Source: Chlamydiota bacterium (GTDB taxonomy: Bacteria; Chlamydiota; Chlamydiia; Chlamydiales; JAAKFR01). From it: a DNA stretch of 53,673 nucleotides. The position numbers and the translations under genes were made by a program. The stretch is taken from contig JABDDZ010000003.1 of NCBI GenBank assembly GCA_013287335.1, forward strand, positions 1,104 to 54,776, read 5' to 3'. Under the pieces are notes generated by a model that searched no databases, was not told the origin of the DNA, and was given only the letters and a program-made list of their open reading frames with translations. Positions 42,302 to 51,823 of the stretch are shown in pieces. Every line of letters starts with the position of its first letter. Within the stretch, counting starts at the first letter, position 1.

Positions 42302-43285
42302 TCAGAATTCGATGCCGACGCAGAGAGAGATCCCATCTAGGCTCAAATCGCCATAACTACAAAATTGGTTCTGGTTAAAATACTGATGGTGCTCAAACCC
42401 TAATTGAAATATAACGAGCATATTATTGCAAAAACACGTCTCCCAACCAATACCAACTCCTGCATCGAAAACAGGCTCACAATAGAGGCTGCACTTTCTT
42501 AAATAATTAACCTCTATGCCTGTAGAAACCTCCTCGGTCTCATTTGATCTTACGTGAAATCTTCCATACAAAACCCCTACAGAACCAAAACCATATAGAT
42601 TTAAACCACATCCAATACCCACGTCCCCTTCAATACCAAATAGAGGCCCTACTCCGTAAAAATCTTCTTTTGAGTTACCTGTTGATGTAAAGGAAGTTCC
42701 ATCTACAGTACTTACCAAGTTAGTGCGAAGCCTTTGGTCAATACTTGCATATCGTAGACCGACAAACGGAATCACGGCAAAGCAGCTGCGCCAATCACAT
42801 GCGCAACTGAATACAACATCGAGAACATCAAAATCGATCTTCCAATTATGGGCATTCTGACCGTTTTGATTACATGTTTGGGCATGGTAACGCGTCCAAT
42901 AGGCTCCAATGTCACAGTTGCTATTTGCAAACTCATATCCCGCACCAATGCGAAATCCCAGATTCCAGTCGAAATTAGGATCATGGGAATCCCCGTGCAA
43001 CGTAGAAACTAGAACGTCACCCACAGTAGAGTCGGTAATCTGGGTGCTATCGCAGGGACTAGAGAGGCCACCTTCAAACGCTCTGAAATAAAGTAAGCAG
43101 GCATCTACGAAGAAGCGACAACAGCAAGGATAGGAGCCAGGATCATAACAGCATTCGGCGGGTATGCAGGGCGCCTCGTAACATCCACGCGAAGCTAAAA
43201 TATCATCATTTCCTTGCAAGGAGCCCGTTGCTGTAATCACCAAGGCCAGGATTGCCATCTGTATTTTTCTTAGGGAGTAAGCCAT
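42302..43285 (-). CDS. Cysteine-rich beta-barrel outer membrane protein (MOMP-like)
   Basis: A signal peptide is followed by a very cysteine-rich N-terminus (CYEAPCIPAECC, SYPCCCRFF) and about 27 cysteines overall. Alternating beta strands such as FDWNLGFRIGAGYEF and LNLYGFGSVGVLYGRF, and a terminal phenylalanine (CVGIEF), are typical of outer-membrane beta-barrels. It resembles the major-outer-membrane-protein-like porins of environmental chlamydiae, where disulfide cross-links replace peptidoglycan rigidity. ATG at 43285 is preferred because AGGTGA lies upstream; a GTG at 43297 would add four residues. It is downstream of the collagen-like gene on the same strand, probably co-transcribed. 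Whether it is a porin or an adhesin is open. Confidence 0.85.
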   Translation of the reverse strand: MAYSLRKIQMAILALVITATGSLQGNDDILASRGCYEAPCIPAECCYDPGSYPCCCRFFVDACLLYFRAFEGGLSSPCDSTQITDSTVGDVLVSTLHGDSHDPNFDWNLGFRIGAGYEFANSNCDIGAYWTRYHAQTCNQNGQNAHNWKIDFDVLDVVFSCACDWRSCFAVIPFVGLRYASIDQRLRTNLVSTVDGTSFTSTGNSKEDFYGVGPLFGIEGDVGIGCGLNLYGFGSVGVLYGRFHVRSNETEEVSTGIEVNYLRKCSLYCEPVFDAGVGIGWETCFCNNMLVIFQLGFEHHQYFNQNQFCSYGDLSLDGISLCVGIEF

Positions 43286-43325
43286 AAAATCTATCACCTA
43301 TTTTTAATTGCTCATTTTTTTATAA

Positions 43326-44255
43326 TTATTGAATACGCGTTATTACAAGATGCGCAGAGACAGGGTCTGTTCCTCCAGCTAAGGGGGTAATTGTCAATGC
43401 CGTGCTCTCTCCGGCAGGATTGATAACACTCAATACAGAGTCAACAGATGATGTTGTAATAATAGCCATTCCAACAATCTGACTCGTCCCTGTTGCCCGT
43501 CCAACAACAGTATAGGACAGTTCAGCACCATTGAGGTCTAATACTAATTGTCCCGCTTCATCGACACTCACTTGAAATAAGACCTGATATGATCCAATGT
43601 CGGCTAATTGAAATGTTGATGCGGTAAGACGCGTGATTGTTCCGCTTCCTCCATCAGGGCCATCCTGAGGAAATTCTACCGCTTCGGCAGGAGCAACTGT
43701 TGCGGCATTGTTGGGAGGCATCAAGGCAAAAAAATCTGCAAAATCTAATACCCCGCCAGCAGTTCCTGTCGCACCGGTTGCCCCAGTAGGCCCCGTTCCA
43801 CCCACAGTTCCTGCCGTTCCAGTTGGACCGGTAGGGCCTGTTCCACCCATCGTTCCCGTTGCCCCTGTCGGTCCTGTAGGCCCTCCTGCAGGACCCATGG
43901 GACCTGTCGGCCCCATAGGGCCACCGGACGGTCCCGTCGGCCCGGTTATTCCTGTGGATCCTGTGGGCCCTGTCGGGCCTCCGGCGGGACCTGTCGGCCC
44001 GGTTATTCCTGTGGATCCTGTGGATCCTGTGGGCCCTGTCGGGCCTCCAGAGGGACCTGTCGGACCTGTAGCTCCAGGAGATGCCCTCCGGCACCCATCA
44101 CTGCAACTCTCTAAATTATCAATACCTTTGGGTCCACCTCTATTTTGTTTTTGATCATAAGTTTCATTTTGGAAATAGTGGTGGTTTGCACCATTTTGAG
44201 CAGCTCTTAAGGGCACTACACATGCTAAAAGTAGGAATAGAACACATTGAATCAT
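43326..44255 (-). CDS. Collagen-like protein with BclA-like C-terminal domain
   Basis: The 309-residue protein has a signal peptide (about residues 1-18), a short linker with two cysteines (ESCSDGCRR), a collagen-like Gly-X-Y region (about 61-168, mostly GPT/GPS/GAT triplets with several extra-Gly breaks) and a compact C-terminal domain (about 169-309). That domain, with [49 protein letters not shown] and [16 protein letters not shown], closely resembles the C1q/TNF-like trimerising domain of Bacillus BclA-type spore filaments. A trimeric surface fibre is expected. Cysteines may link it to the Cys-rich envelope. The strong similarity to Bacillus-type proteins suggests lateral transfer. No usual anchoring motif is visible. 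Confidence 0.9.
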   Translation of the reverse strand: MIQCVLFLLLACVVPLRAAQNGANHHYFQNETYDQKQNRGGPKGIDNLESCSDGCRRASPGATGPTGPSGGPTGPTGSTGSTGITGPTGPAGGPTGPTGSTGITGPTGPSGGPMGPTGPMGPAGGPTGPTGATGTMGGTGPTGPTGTAGTVGGTGPTGATGATGTAGGVLDFADFFALMPPNNAATVAPAEAVEFPQDGPDGGSGTITRLTASTFQLADIGSYQVLFQVSVDEAGQLVLDLNGAELSYTVVGRATGTSQIVGMAIITTSSVDSVLSVINPAGESTALTITPLAGGTDPVSAHLVITRIQ

Positions 44256-44436
44256 AAATAACCTTATACATTAAAAAATTTATTAAGATTTATAAGGATT
44301 CCTTAAAAAAAAAGTCAAGGACTCTTAAAAAAAAAGCCCTAAAAACCAAGGTTTAATTTCTGTTTGAGACCTTTGTCTTGCTTAAATCTACTCTCGTTGT
44401 GTATCACTTGTGACAAATGGGAAAGGATTAGGTAAA

Positions 44437-45471
44437 ATGTCCTCGGTGGGTGCGCGAGAGTTTACTTTTGATAGACGAGTCTATCATGAACAGCTAAGCC
44501 GCCTCTCTACCCCTACATATCGCAAGCTTAACCGCATTTTGAAGACCTACCAGCTTTTTAATGTTGCATTTATCGCAATAGCCGCTTTTGAGATCATTCT
44601 TTTCATCTCGCTATTTGCTCTTTTGAATGCAAGTCTAATCCTAGCCTATGTCTTAGGGGCTTTTTTTCTAACCCTCTTCTCCTATCTCGTTTTAAGGCTC
44701 TACATCCAGGCAAAAAAACCCGAACAGCTCCTTGATCTCTGCGAACAGTATCTTATGCGCTGCAAAGAGCTCATCCGCTATCAGGAGGGAGTACCTGAGC
44801 ACCATATCGCCCTCTCTTCTGCTGCCTCCAAATTTGCAGGAGCTCTCTCTGAAAAGGAGTATACCTCTTATTCTTCCCCCTTTTTTTTAAAATCCTTAAC
44901 TCCTCTTCTTGAAAAATTTAGCGCCTGGTGCCACTGGCAAGACTACTACAAAATGCGCGAATATCTTTTGCAAGTGGCGGTTGATGAACATATCCGAGTC
45001 GTTAAGTGCGAACCCACAAATCTTGAGGTGCATGCAGCACTTGCCAATGCCTATGTCCGCCTCTCCTTTATTTATGCAGACCCTTATGGTCAAGAGGGAG
45101 TCGATGAGGAGAGATGGATCCCAAAAGAGCGCACATCCGAGGAGATGAAAGAAAAATTTCGTAAAACCGCTGAACGAGCTATCGAAGAGTTTAAAATTTT
45201 AAGCGATTATGCTCCCAATGACCCCTGGGTGCATCTTCAGCTTGCTTATAGCTACCATGATCTCCAAATGCCTCTGCAAGAGATCTGCGAATATGAAATT
45301 ATTCTAAACTTACGTCCAAATGACCATGACATTCTCTTTCAGCTCGGAGTACTCTACTTCGAGCAGGGGATGAATGCAAAAGGATTGAGAATCTACGAGA
45401 TATTAAAACAGGCTCACTACCAAAAGAGCGAAAATCTCATCAAGTTTTACGGCTCTTGCGAGCTATCTTAA
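44437..45471 (+). CDS. Membrane-anchored TPR protein
   Basis: The 344-residue protein has two adjacent hydrophobic helices (about residues 40-62 and 64-86 in LFNVAFIAIAAFEIILFI and ILAYVLGAFFLTLFSYLV), then a helical domain ending in TPR-like units (HLQLAYSYHDLQMPLQEI, ILFQLGVLYFEQGMNAKGL). ATG at 44437 has AAAGGA nine bases upstream and is preferred over GTG 44410. The soluble part probably faces the cytoplasm and works as a scaffold; I do not recognise a named family. It converges with the permease gene, overlapping it by nine bases. Confidence 0.8.
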   Translation: MSSVGAREFTFDRRVYHEQLSRLSTPTYRKLNRILKTYQLFNVAFIAIAAFEIILFISLFALLNASLILAYVLGAFFLTLFSYLVLRLYIQAKKPEQLLDLCEQYLMRCKELIRYQEGVPEHHIALSSAASKFAGALSEKEYTSYSSPFFLKSLTPLLEKFSAWCHWQDYYKMREYLLQVAVDEHIRVVKCEPTNLEVHAALANAYVRLSFIYADPYGQEGVDEERWIPKERTSEEMKEKFRKTAERAIEEFKILSDYAPNDPWVHLQLAYSYHDLQMPLQEICEYEIILNLRPNDHDILFQLGVLYFEQGMNAKGLRIYEILKQAHYQKSENLIKFYGSCELS

Positions 45472-46383
45472 ACTACTCCAAGCAACTGTCCCAATGATTA
45501 ACCCTAAGATGCAAAAGCTATTCGCCCACCAGTTGACTTTCTCCTTGTAGAGGAGCTGGGCCCAACCATTGCAAATCACAATAATTGACACGGCAAAGAT
45601 GGGAAACATCATCGCATTCTCTAAAGGAGTTGCCACTTGAGGAGCCAAAACGAGAAAGAAGGTGCATCCGCCATTTGCAATTCCACCCAAGATCCCAAAG
45701 GTAAGTTCAGCTCCCTTAGGGAAACGCCTCTCTTTTGTAAGATAGACAGCAATTTGAAAAAGAGAGCCGGACAAGAGAACTGCTGGCATGAACCATTGAA
45801 CCTTCAATGGATCTATTACAAAGGGGAGAAGCGACGAGGAGGGTAACCCGGGCTGTTTTAAAAGCAGGGCCCACCATTGAAGGAAGATAAGAAAGAGTGC
45901 GTGTACAAATAAGATCAGAAGGGCAAAAAAGAGCCAAGCAGCCTTATTGGGGTTTTTCTCAGAACTCCAACCCGCCCAAAATAGTCCGCCAACAACTAAA
46001 AGTGATCCAATTGCATTAGGAAGTGTGTAGTGATGGCCAAAAGAGAGACCAAAAAAAAGTGCCATGAGTATGGCAGGTAAAACGGAGGCGGTATTGAGAA
46101 AGGCAAAGGAGATACCTGCAGGACCAGTTTCAAGAGCTTTCCCAAGCCCCCACATCATGGTTCCAAAGATAAGACCTCCAAATAATCCGATAACAAAAGC
46201 GGGGGTACTCCAAGCATAATTCCCCGATCGTACAGGATTTAATACTATCATCAGAAAAAAAGAGAAGATGAGCTGAACGAGCAAGTAGGCGCGGGAAGAG
46301 CCCCCGGCATCGATGCTTTTGCGCATACAGAAGTTAGAAGTTGACGCAAGAAGACCTGCAAGAAAGACAAAAAGAATCGCCAT
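45463..46383 (-). CDS. DMT/EamA-type permease
   Basis: The 306-residue product has ten predicted hydrophobic helices in two related halves, the drug/metabolite transporter layout. Features are the first-helix ASTSNFCMRKSI, then GLGKALETGPAGISFAFLNTASVLPAILMALFFG at the end of the first half, and TFFLVLAPQVATPLENAMMFPIFAVSIIV in the second. The substrate is unknown. The 9-base overlap of stops with the 44437 gene is convergent. The 236-base spacer beyond its start holds the CCACGAGAGA repeat. Confidence 0.85.
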   Translation of the reverse strand: MAILFVFLAGLLASTSNFCMRKSIDAGGSSRAYLLVQLIFSFFLMIVLNPVRSGNYAWSTPAFVIGLFGGLIFGTMMWGLGKALETGPAGISFAFLNTASVLPAILMALFFGLSFGHHYTLPNAIGSLLVVGGLFWAGWSSEKNPNKAAWLFFALLILFVHALFLIFLQWWALLLKQPGLPSSSLLPFVIDPLKVQWFMPAVLLSGSLFQIAVYLTKERRFPKGAELTFGILGGIANGGCTFFLVLAPQVATPLENAMMFPIFAVSIIVICNGWAQLLYKEKVNWWANSFCILGLIIGTVAWSSLR

Positions 46384-46450
46384 AAAAAACTCCCTATTTA
46401 TACACCTCTAGCTGGCAGTTTAACAATTTTGCGAAATTTCTGCCATATCA

Positions 46451-46523
46451 ACCACGAGAGAGTCAGAGAATACAGACTCGACTCTAAGATTTTTTGAACT
46501 AGTTGGCCTGTGTCTCTCGTGGT
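46451..46523. repeat. CCACGAGAGA-type inverted repeat
   Basis: ACCACGAGAGA (46451-46461) and TCTCTCGTGGT (46513-46523) are perfect reverse complements flanking 51 bases that include GACTCGACTCTAAGATTTTTTGA. Related sequence lies at 32350-32481. It sits between divergent genes at 46383 and 46620. Confidence 0.72.
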
Positions 46524-46619
46524 GATCTTGATTTGGGTGTTATGTCTATTGGCGATTAATGAAAATAAATCTTTTTTGTTGTATTTTCTTTCTAACGATA
46601 AATTTTGGACTGAGGGCGC

Positions 46620-49409
46620 TTGAGATATATTCTTTTCTTTGTTTTTGCCTCGATCTGCCTACCTCTTCACGCCACATTTGCAAAAAATGATGAGGAAGCT
46701 CTTTTGGTAAGGAGAATCAATGAATTTTGGCATGATAGGGAATACCCTTTTGCTAAAGTTCAGATTGAAGAATTTCTTGCTAAGTTTCCCAAAAGCGATT
46801 CCGCCAATACATTCTATGCAATGCTTGGCAATATTTCCATGGAAGAAAAAGATTATGAGAGGGGCTTAAATAATTTTGATAAGATCAACTCTTGCTCACT
46901 TGCCCGGCAAGTACGTTTAAAAAGATTCCACTGCCTCTATCAACTTAAAAAATATTCTACTCTTCAAGAACTCCTGCCAAATATTTTAAAAGAAAATCCC
47001 CCTAAAGCCGAGAGCGATCTCTGCCATTTTTATTACGCAGAAGCTCTTTTTCGTAAAGCCGCAACTATTTACAATGAGGGAGAGAAAGAATTCATCTTAG
47101 CTAAAGAGTATTGCCTCGAGGCAATAACCCATTATGAAGAGCTGGTCTATGGGCCTTTCGCTTCACATGCAAAAATTGCACTCGCTGAAATCTATCGACT
47201 TCTTGGAGAGTATGAGAGGGCAGCTATCATGTACCTCGATCTAAGCTCTCTCCCCGGTAGCGATTTTAATGAATCGCTTCTTCTCCATGCCGGGAAGATG
47301 CTGAGTAAATTTGATAAAGATAGAGCCATTGCTACCTTTTCACATCTTGCTCGTTTTGGAGTGAAACAACAGGAGGAGGCTGCTCTTCTTTGGGCAAGGC
47401 TCTTATTTCAAGACAAAAGATGGGAGGAGCTTGCCTTAAATCAGGAGGAAATTTTTAACTATCTTTCGAGCAAAACCCGAGATGAGCTCCATTATTTTCT
47501 TGGAGAGGCTCGCTTTCATTTAGGGGAATTTGCCCCCGCAGCGCATCATCTCGAGATCTTTTTGCAAAAAGCCGGACTCTGCTCACAAGAAGAGAATGCC
47601 CTCCTCACCTTAATGAAGGCTTATAGAGAGCTAAAAATGGTTGAAAAGCTTGAAGTTTGCTGGGCGCGGTATCTCTCTCATTATGGAAATGACCCTGCGC
47701 ATCTTCCGGAAAAAACAAGAGCTCAGTTAATGCGCGCCCTTGCTCTTAAAGAATGGGCTCTTGCCGAGGGTAAAAAAATGGATAGGGCGATCGCAGAGTT
47801 TGATGCAATCTTTTCGGAGTGGGTAGAAGCGCCCCGCGAGGAGACTAAAGAGATCGCCGAGATTGCCCTAGCAGAAAAAACCCTCCTCTATTTTCGATTC
47901 AAAAAATGGAGGGCCTCCTATGCAGCTGCGGGCGATTACCTCTCCTATTTCCCAAATGGGCATAATCAAAAAATGGTTTGTAAATTCTCCCTCTCCTCCC
48001 TTCTTGAGCAGATCTATCTTGTACAGACCCAGGGAAAGCTCCAAGAAGAGAGGCACCTTTTGGAAACTCTTGCAAGCGATTTGGAAAGAATCAATAGTAA
48101 CTCCTCTTCTTTTACTGAAAAGGAAAAAGAAGAGAGTAGGCAACTCTTGGCAAAAGCTTATTACACAATTGGAAAGAGCAGTGAGGCAATCTCAATTCTT
48201 CATACCCAGCTGATGAGCAATCCCAGCTCTCAAAAAAGCGCAGAGTTGCATTTTCTCTTGGCTCTCTGCTATCTCAAAGAAAACCGCTCTCCCAAAAAAG
48301 CGATCTTTTATGGAGAGAATGCCCTTGCGCTTAATGAGAGCGGCGCTCCCTTCCCCGAAGAGCGAATGCTCCATCTTGGCCTTTTTAATGCCTACCTTGC
48401 TCTAAAAAACCAGATAAAAAGAGAGGAGGAGAGAAAAGCGGCAGACCACCTCTTTTTAGCAATTTCTGCATTTCCACTTGAAGAGAGTACCCGGCCCATT
48501 TCTCTTGAAAACCTTCTCTGGCTTTCACGATTTTACTATAGAGAAGTGATGGAAGGTTCAAAGAAAGCAGGAGAAGAAACGATTGTAAAAACAGTATTTA
48601 CCCTTGAGCATCTTCTGGGAAGAGACAAGGATCCTGTAAACTTTACCCCAAACCTTCCCTTCTTGGAAGAGGAAGCGCTTAAACTTGCAAAGATCTACGC
48701 TATCAATGAAGAGCTGCAGAAAGAAAAAGCTCTTCTCTTGGCTCTTTTAGCTTTTGAAAATAATCATAGAGCTACCTGGAAATATTATTTCTACATTAAG
48801 CTTGCTCTCGCAGATTGCTATCTAAAAAATGGGGAGATAGGAATGGCCCTTCCCCTCTATTCTCAACTTGAAATGGAGACTCCCGATGATAAGATCGAGA
48901 TCCTCTATAAAGCAAGATTAATGAGTGCCCGCCTGACTTTTGCAATGCTTCCCGAAGAGGAGAAAAATGAGGAGTCACCGGCGCTTCTTGAAATTTTAAA
49001 TAAGCTCAAAGAGCTTGTTTTACGAAAAAATTTAAGTTTAGAACCGATCCATCTGGAAGCTGCCATTGATTATGCCGATTTTTCTTCCCGTGGCTGTTCA
49101 AAGCGAGAAGAGATCCATCTTGCCCTCCTTAGAGTTGCAAAAGAGGAATTCACAAAGCAGGATGACATACATTCTAAGGACTACCAGGCAAGTTTTGCCA
49201 TCTACCCTGAGAAAGCAGCAGTCTATCAAGCCTATTTGCGCTACATCGATGCAAAAATCCTGCTGCTTGAGGGAGAAATTGCTTTAAGCCATGGAGAGAA
49301 TTCCCTAGGAAAAGGAAAAATAAGCGCTGCGCGGGCCCTTTTTTCAACCCTCCGCCAAAAACGCTTTGCCCTTTCTCTCTATTTAAACGATAAAGTGGGC
49401 CGGGTTTAA
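46620..49409 (+). CDS. Large periplasmic TPR protein
   Basis: The start is a TTG with GAGGG about five bases upstream, giving a clear signal peptide (RYILFFVFASICLPLHATFA). The 929-residue product is built almost entirely of two-helix TPR-like repeats, for example FYAMLGNISMEEKDYERGLN, ALAEIYRLLGEYERAAIMYL and ALCYLKENRSPKKAIFYGE. No enzyme motif is visible. The stop codon shares one base with the ATG of the next gene, which encodes a membrane-anchored VWA protein, so the two are translationally coupled and likely act together outside the cytoplasmic membrane. I recognise no named family. Confidence 0.85.
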   Translation: MRYILFFVFASICLPLHATFAKNDEEALLVRRINEFWHDREYPFAKVQIEEFLAKFPKSDSANTFYAMLGNISMEEKDYERGLNNFDKINSCSLARQVRLKRFHCLYQLKKYSTLQELLPNILKENPPKAESDLCHFYYAEALFRKAATIYNEGEKEFILAKEYCLEAITHYEELVYGPFASHAKIALAEIYRLLGEYERAAIMYLDLSSLPGSDFNESLLLHAGKMLSKFDKDRAIATFSHLARFGVKQQEEAALLWARLLFQDKRWEELALNQEEIFNYLSSKTRDELHYFLGEARFHLGEFAPAAHHLEIFLQKAGLCSQEENALLTLMKAYRELKMVEKLEVCWARYLSHYGNDPAHLPEKTRAQLMRALALKEWALAEGKKMDRAIAEFDAIFSEWVEAPREETKEIAEIALAEKTLLYFRFKKWRASYAAAGDYLSYFPNGHNQKMVCKFSLSSLLEQIYLVQTQGKLQEERHLLETLASDLERINSNSSSFTEKEKEESRQLLAKAYYTIGKSSEAISILHTQLMSNPSSQKSAELHFLLALCYLKENRSPKKAIFYGENALALNESGAPFPEERMLHLGLFNAYLALKNQIKREEERKAADHLFLAISAFPLEESTRPISLENLLWLSRFYYREVMEGSKKAGEETIVKTVFTLEHLLGRDKDPVNFTPNLPFLEEEALKLAKIYAINEELQKEKALLLALLAFENNHRATWKYYFYIKLALADCYLKNGEIGMALPLYSQLEMETPDDKIEILYKARLMSARLTFAMLPEEEKNEESPALLEILNKLKELVLRKNLSLEPIHLEAAIDYADFSSRGCSKREEIHLALLRVAKEEFTKQDDIHSKDYQASFAIYPEKAAVYQAYLRYIDAKILLLEGEIALSHGENSLGKGKISAARALFSTLRQKRFALSLYLNDKVGRV

Positions 49410-51205
49410 TGCAAAAACAGCTGCAAAAAAAACAAAAATTGATCCTCCTTTTTGCCTCTCTCTTAGCCCTCCTCCTCCATGCAGGATTCATCTACATCCT
49501 TTATGACTCTGCAATGCCCATGGGCTTTTACCCCCTCTCTAAAAATTCTTATCTCTCTTCCGTTCCAAACAGAAAAGAGGAGGAGGGGAAAAAGGATAGA
49601 AAGGTGGCTCTTGCTGAGATTTTTACGAAGATACAAAAAGTTCCGACTCTTTTGCCAGGGAAGGAGAATCTAGCCGATCTCTCCCCCGAGTTTGCCCCCC
49701 CTCCTGTCGTCTTCTTTGCAAATATCCCTTTGGAACTCCAGGAGAACTCTGCTGCCAAGCTTAATCGAGATCTTCCAATCGTTATTCTTGAAGAGGCAAA
49801 GAATATCAAGCTTGAGATTCCTGAGATGGAGTTATCTCTTGCCCTTCCTTTTCCCGCCAATCTCCTATTAGGCGAACTTGAAAAGGCAGCCTTAGGATTG
49901 CAAGGGGAGATTCCCTGCATGGAAGAGGAGCTCGCAGCAACCGGCCTTCAATATGGTATTGAGGAGCACTTGCCAGATATTGGAGAGGACTTTTTTTCAA
50001 CATCCGGTTTTCTATCGGAACAAAAAGCAGAGGCAACCTCTTGCCATGCTCTTTGTAATAATGGACAGCTTATAAATCAGATAGGCCCTAAAGGAGGACT
50101 CCCTGAAATCTGTCCTCCCCCTTTAGCAGATTCTCTCCCACTACCTGCTCCTAAAGAGGGGGCCTTCCCGGCAAGCGATTGTTTTGATATTGCCATAGAA
50201 TATAGCCCCAAAAGATCCCGGCCAGGTTATGTCTTTAAAATCACTCTTTCTCCCAAAAAAGATCTTTCCTTTAAAAGAATCACTCAAAATTTCTTCTTTT
50301 TGCTGGATAGATCCAATTCAATTGCCCGCTACAGATATCAAAAAATGCGAAGAGCCGTCTCTGAAGTTCTTACTCTCTTGCAGCCGGGAGACACCTTTAA
50401 TATCCTGGTCTTTGAGGCCAAAGTCGCCGCGCTCTCCCCAGAAAACTTGCCTTGGAGCCATGAAAATGTTGCCAAGGCGCGACTTTTTCTGGAAAGGCAG
50501 AGTCATGGGGGGATGTTTGCAACCACAGATCTTTATGCATCCCTTGGAAAAATCATCCCCAAAGCTGTCATAGATACGGAGATCAATACAGCAGTTTTAC
50601 TCTCGGATGGCGATACCTTTTTATCTTTGGATAAGCAGCGCAAGATGATTGGCTCTTGGACAGAGCAGAACGCTGGAAAGGTCTCTCTTTTCAGCATCGC
50701 AACAGGCGTTGGCAATAATTTACCACTTTTGGAACTACTCTCCACTTTTAATAAGGGAAAGCTCTTCTATGCTCCTGAACATGACCTCATCAAAGAACGT
50801 CTTTTCCAATTGATGAAGCTCATTAAAAACCCTATAGGTAAATCGATTACTCTTACTGCCGTCACCCTTGATAAAAAAAGTACCATTCTTCTGCAGCCAA
50901 AAAACAGCCGCCTTCCCGACCTTTATCAGGATCGTCCCTTTATTATCTATGGTTCAACCAATCGTCTTTCTGATTTCACCCTTTTCTTGCAGGGGCAGTA
51001 TTATGATTCAACTTTTGATATTAAAAAACTGATCTCTTTTAAAGAGGCAAGGGGAGGCACCCTCTCATTGGAAAGAGAGTGGACTCAACTTCTTGCCCAG
51101 GAATTTTTTGAAAGATACTTCAAAGATGGCAAGGAAAAGCATCTTGAGTCAGCCAAACAGCTTCTAAGCCCGCTAAATCTTCCCATCCCTTTTTTAAAGA
51201 GATAG
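49409..51205 (+). CDS. Membrane-anchored von Willebrand factor A (VWA) domain protein
   Basis: The 598-residue protein has an N-terminal helix (about residues 12-32), a long low-complexity and Leu/Glu/Pro-rich region, then a VWA domain (about 285-470). The metal-ion-dependent adhesion site is complete: DRSNS (the DxSxS motif), the Thr in FATTDLY, and the Asp in LLSDGDTF. A C-terminal helical region follows. VWA domains bind protein partners through a metal ion. Coupling to the preceding TPR gene (TAATG) recalls the pairing of VWA and TPR proteins in Bat-type operons, but MoxR ATPase and other Bat genes are absent here. The family is not otherwise recognised. Confidence 0.85.
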   Translation: MQKQLQKKQKLILLFASLLALLLHAGFIYILYDSAMPMGFYPLSKNSYLSSVPNRKEEEGKKDRKVALAEIFTKIQKVPTLLPGKENLADLSPEFAPPPVVFFANIPLELQENSAAKLNRDLPIVILEEAKNIKLEIPEMELSLALPFPANLLLGELEKAALGLQGEIPCMEEELAATGLQYGIEEHLPDIGEDFFSTSGFLSEQKAEATSCHALCNNGQLINQIGPKGGLPEICPPPLADSLPLPAPKEGAFPASDCFDIAIEYSPKRSRPGYVFKITLSPKKDLSFKRITQNFFFLLDRSNSIARYRYQKMRRAVSEVLTLLQPGDTFNILVFEAKVAALSPENLPWSHENVAKARLFLERQSHGGMFATTDLYASLGKIIPKAVIDTEINTAVLLSDGDTFLSLDKQRKMIGSWTEQNAGKVSLFSIATGVGNNLPLLELLSTFNKGKLFYAPEHDLIKERLFQLMKLIKNPIGKSITLTAVTLDKKSTILLQPKNSRLPDLYQDRPFIIYGSTNRLSDFTLFLQGQYYDSTFDIKKLISFKEARGGTLSLEREWTQLLAQEFFERYFKDGKEKHLESAKQLLSPLNLPIPFLKR

Positions 51206-51259
51206 TTTTCTTTTCCCAAAAAGAAGAGTCCAGCTATGGTAGAAAAAAAAGGATGAGCT

Positions 51260-51814
51260 ATGCATATCATTGGTGGAAAATATAAGAAAAAGACTCTCAT
51301 CTCTCCCGATAGCGAAGAGGTGAGGCCGACTAGCGGGAAATTGCGCGAAACAATCTTTAACATTTGCCAAGGATCTATTCTAGATGCAGAATTTCTCGAC
51401 CTTTTCGCAGGATCGGGGGCTGTCGGCCTTGAAGCATTAAGCCGTGGGGCGAAACATGCTACCTTTGTTGAAAAGAGCCGCCATGCGGCGAAAGTGATTA
51501 AGGCAAATATTGATGCACTTAAAGAGCATACCCACACAACACTCATCGCAGAAGATGCCTTTCAAGCCCTCCGGGGCTTTGCCGATGAGGGCCGTAAATT
51601 TGATATTATCTTTGCCGATCCCCCTTATCGGATGGGTTTTGGAATAAAAGTCTTGGAAGCGGTAGATTGTTTAGCCATTCTAAAGCCGGGTGGAGAGCTT
51701 TTCATTGAAGATGAGGAGTCTCCTCCAAATCTTGAATTCTCTTTAAACCATCTAGAACTTAAAAGCAGCCGCAAAGTCGGACGTACTCTCCTCCAGCAAT
51801 TCATAGCCAAATAG
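51260..51814 (+). CDS. rsmD: 16S rRNA (guanine(966)-N(2))-methyltransferase
   Basis: The 184-residue protein matches RsmD in size and motifs. It has RPTSGKLRETIFNI near the N-terminus, the SAM-binding motif FLDLFAGSGAVGLEALSRGA and the catalytic DPPY (FADPPYRMG). It methylates G966 of 16S rRNA. AAGGA lies seven bases before ATG. It follows the VWA gene by 54 bases and may be in the same transcript. The downstream CGCAAAG-type repeat (51824-52013) probably closes it. Confidence 0.95.
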   Translation: MHIIGGKYKKKTLISPDSEEVRPTSGKLRETIFNICQGSILDAEFLDLFAGSGAVGLEALSRGAKHATFVEKSRHAAKVIKANIDALKEHTHTTLIAEDAFQALRGFADEGRKFDIIFADPPYRMGFGIKVLEAVDCLAILKPGGELFIEDEESPPNLEFSLNHLELKSSRKVGRTLLQQFIAK

Positions 51815-51823
51815 ATCAATTAG

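Noticed and set aside
43860-44075. Repetitive GC-rich units that could suggest a CRISPR array
   Set aside because: The units are coding Gly-Pro-Thr triplets without spacers of constant length; no cas genes are present. No CRISPR array was seen anywhere in the window.
43654-44094. Arg-rich minus-strand open frame within the collagen gene
   Set aside because: It is a frame shadow of the Gly-X-Y codons; the true frame has a signal peptide and a conserved C-terminal domain.
43708-44154. A 148-codon open frame on the plus strand rich in Pro-Val-Gly
   Set aside because: It is the antisense shadow of the collagen-like repeat region; the repetitive GPT codons keep the other strand open. No ribosome-binding site or independent support.
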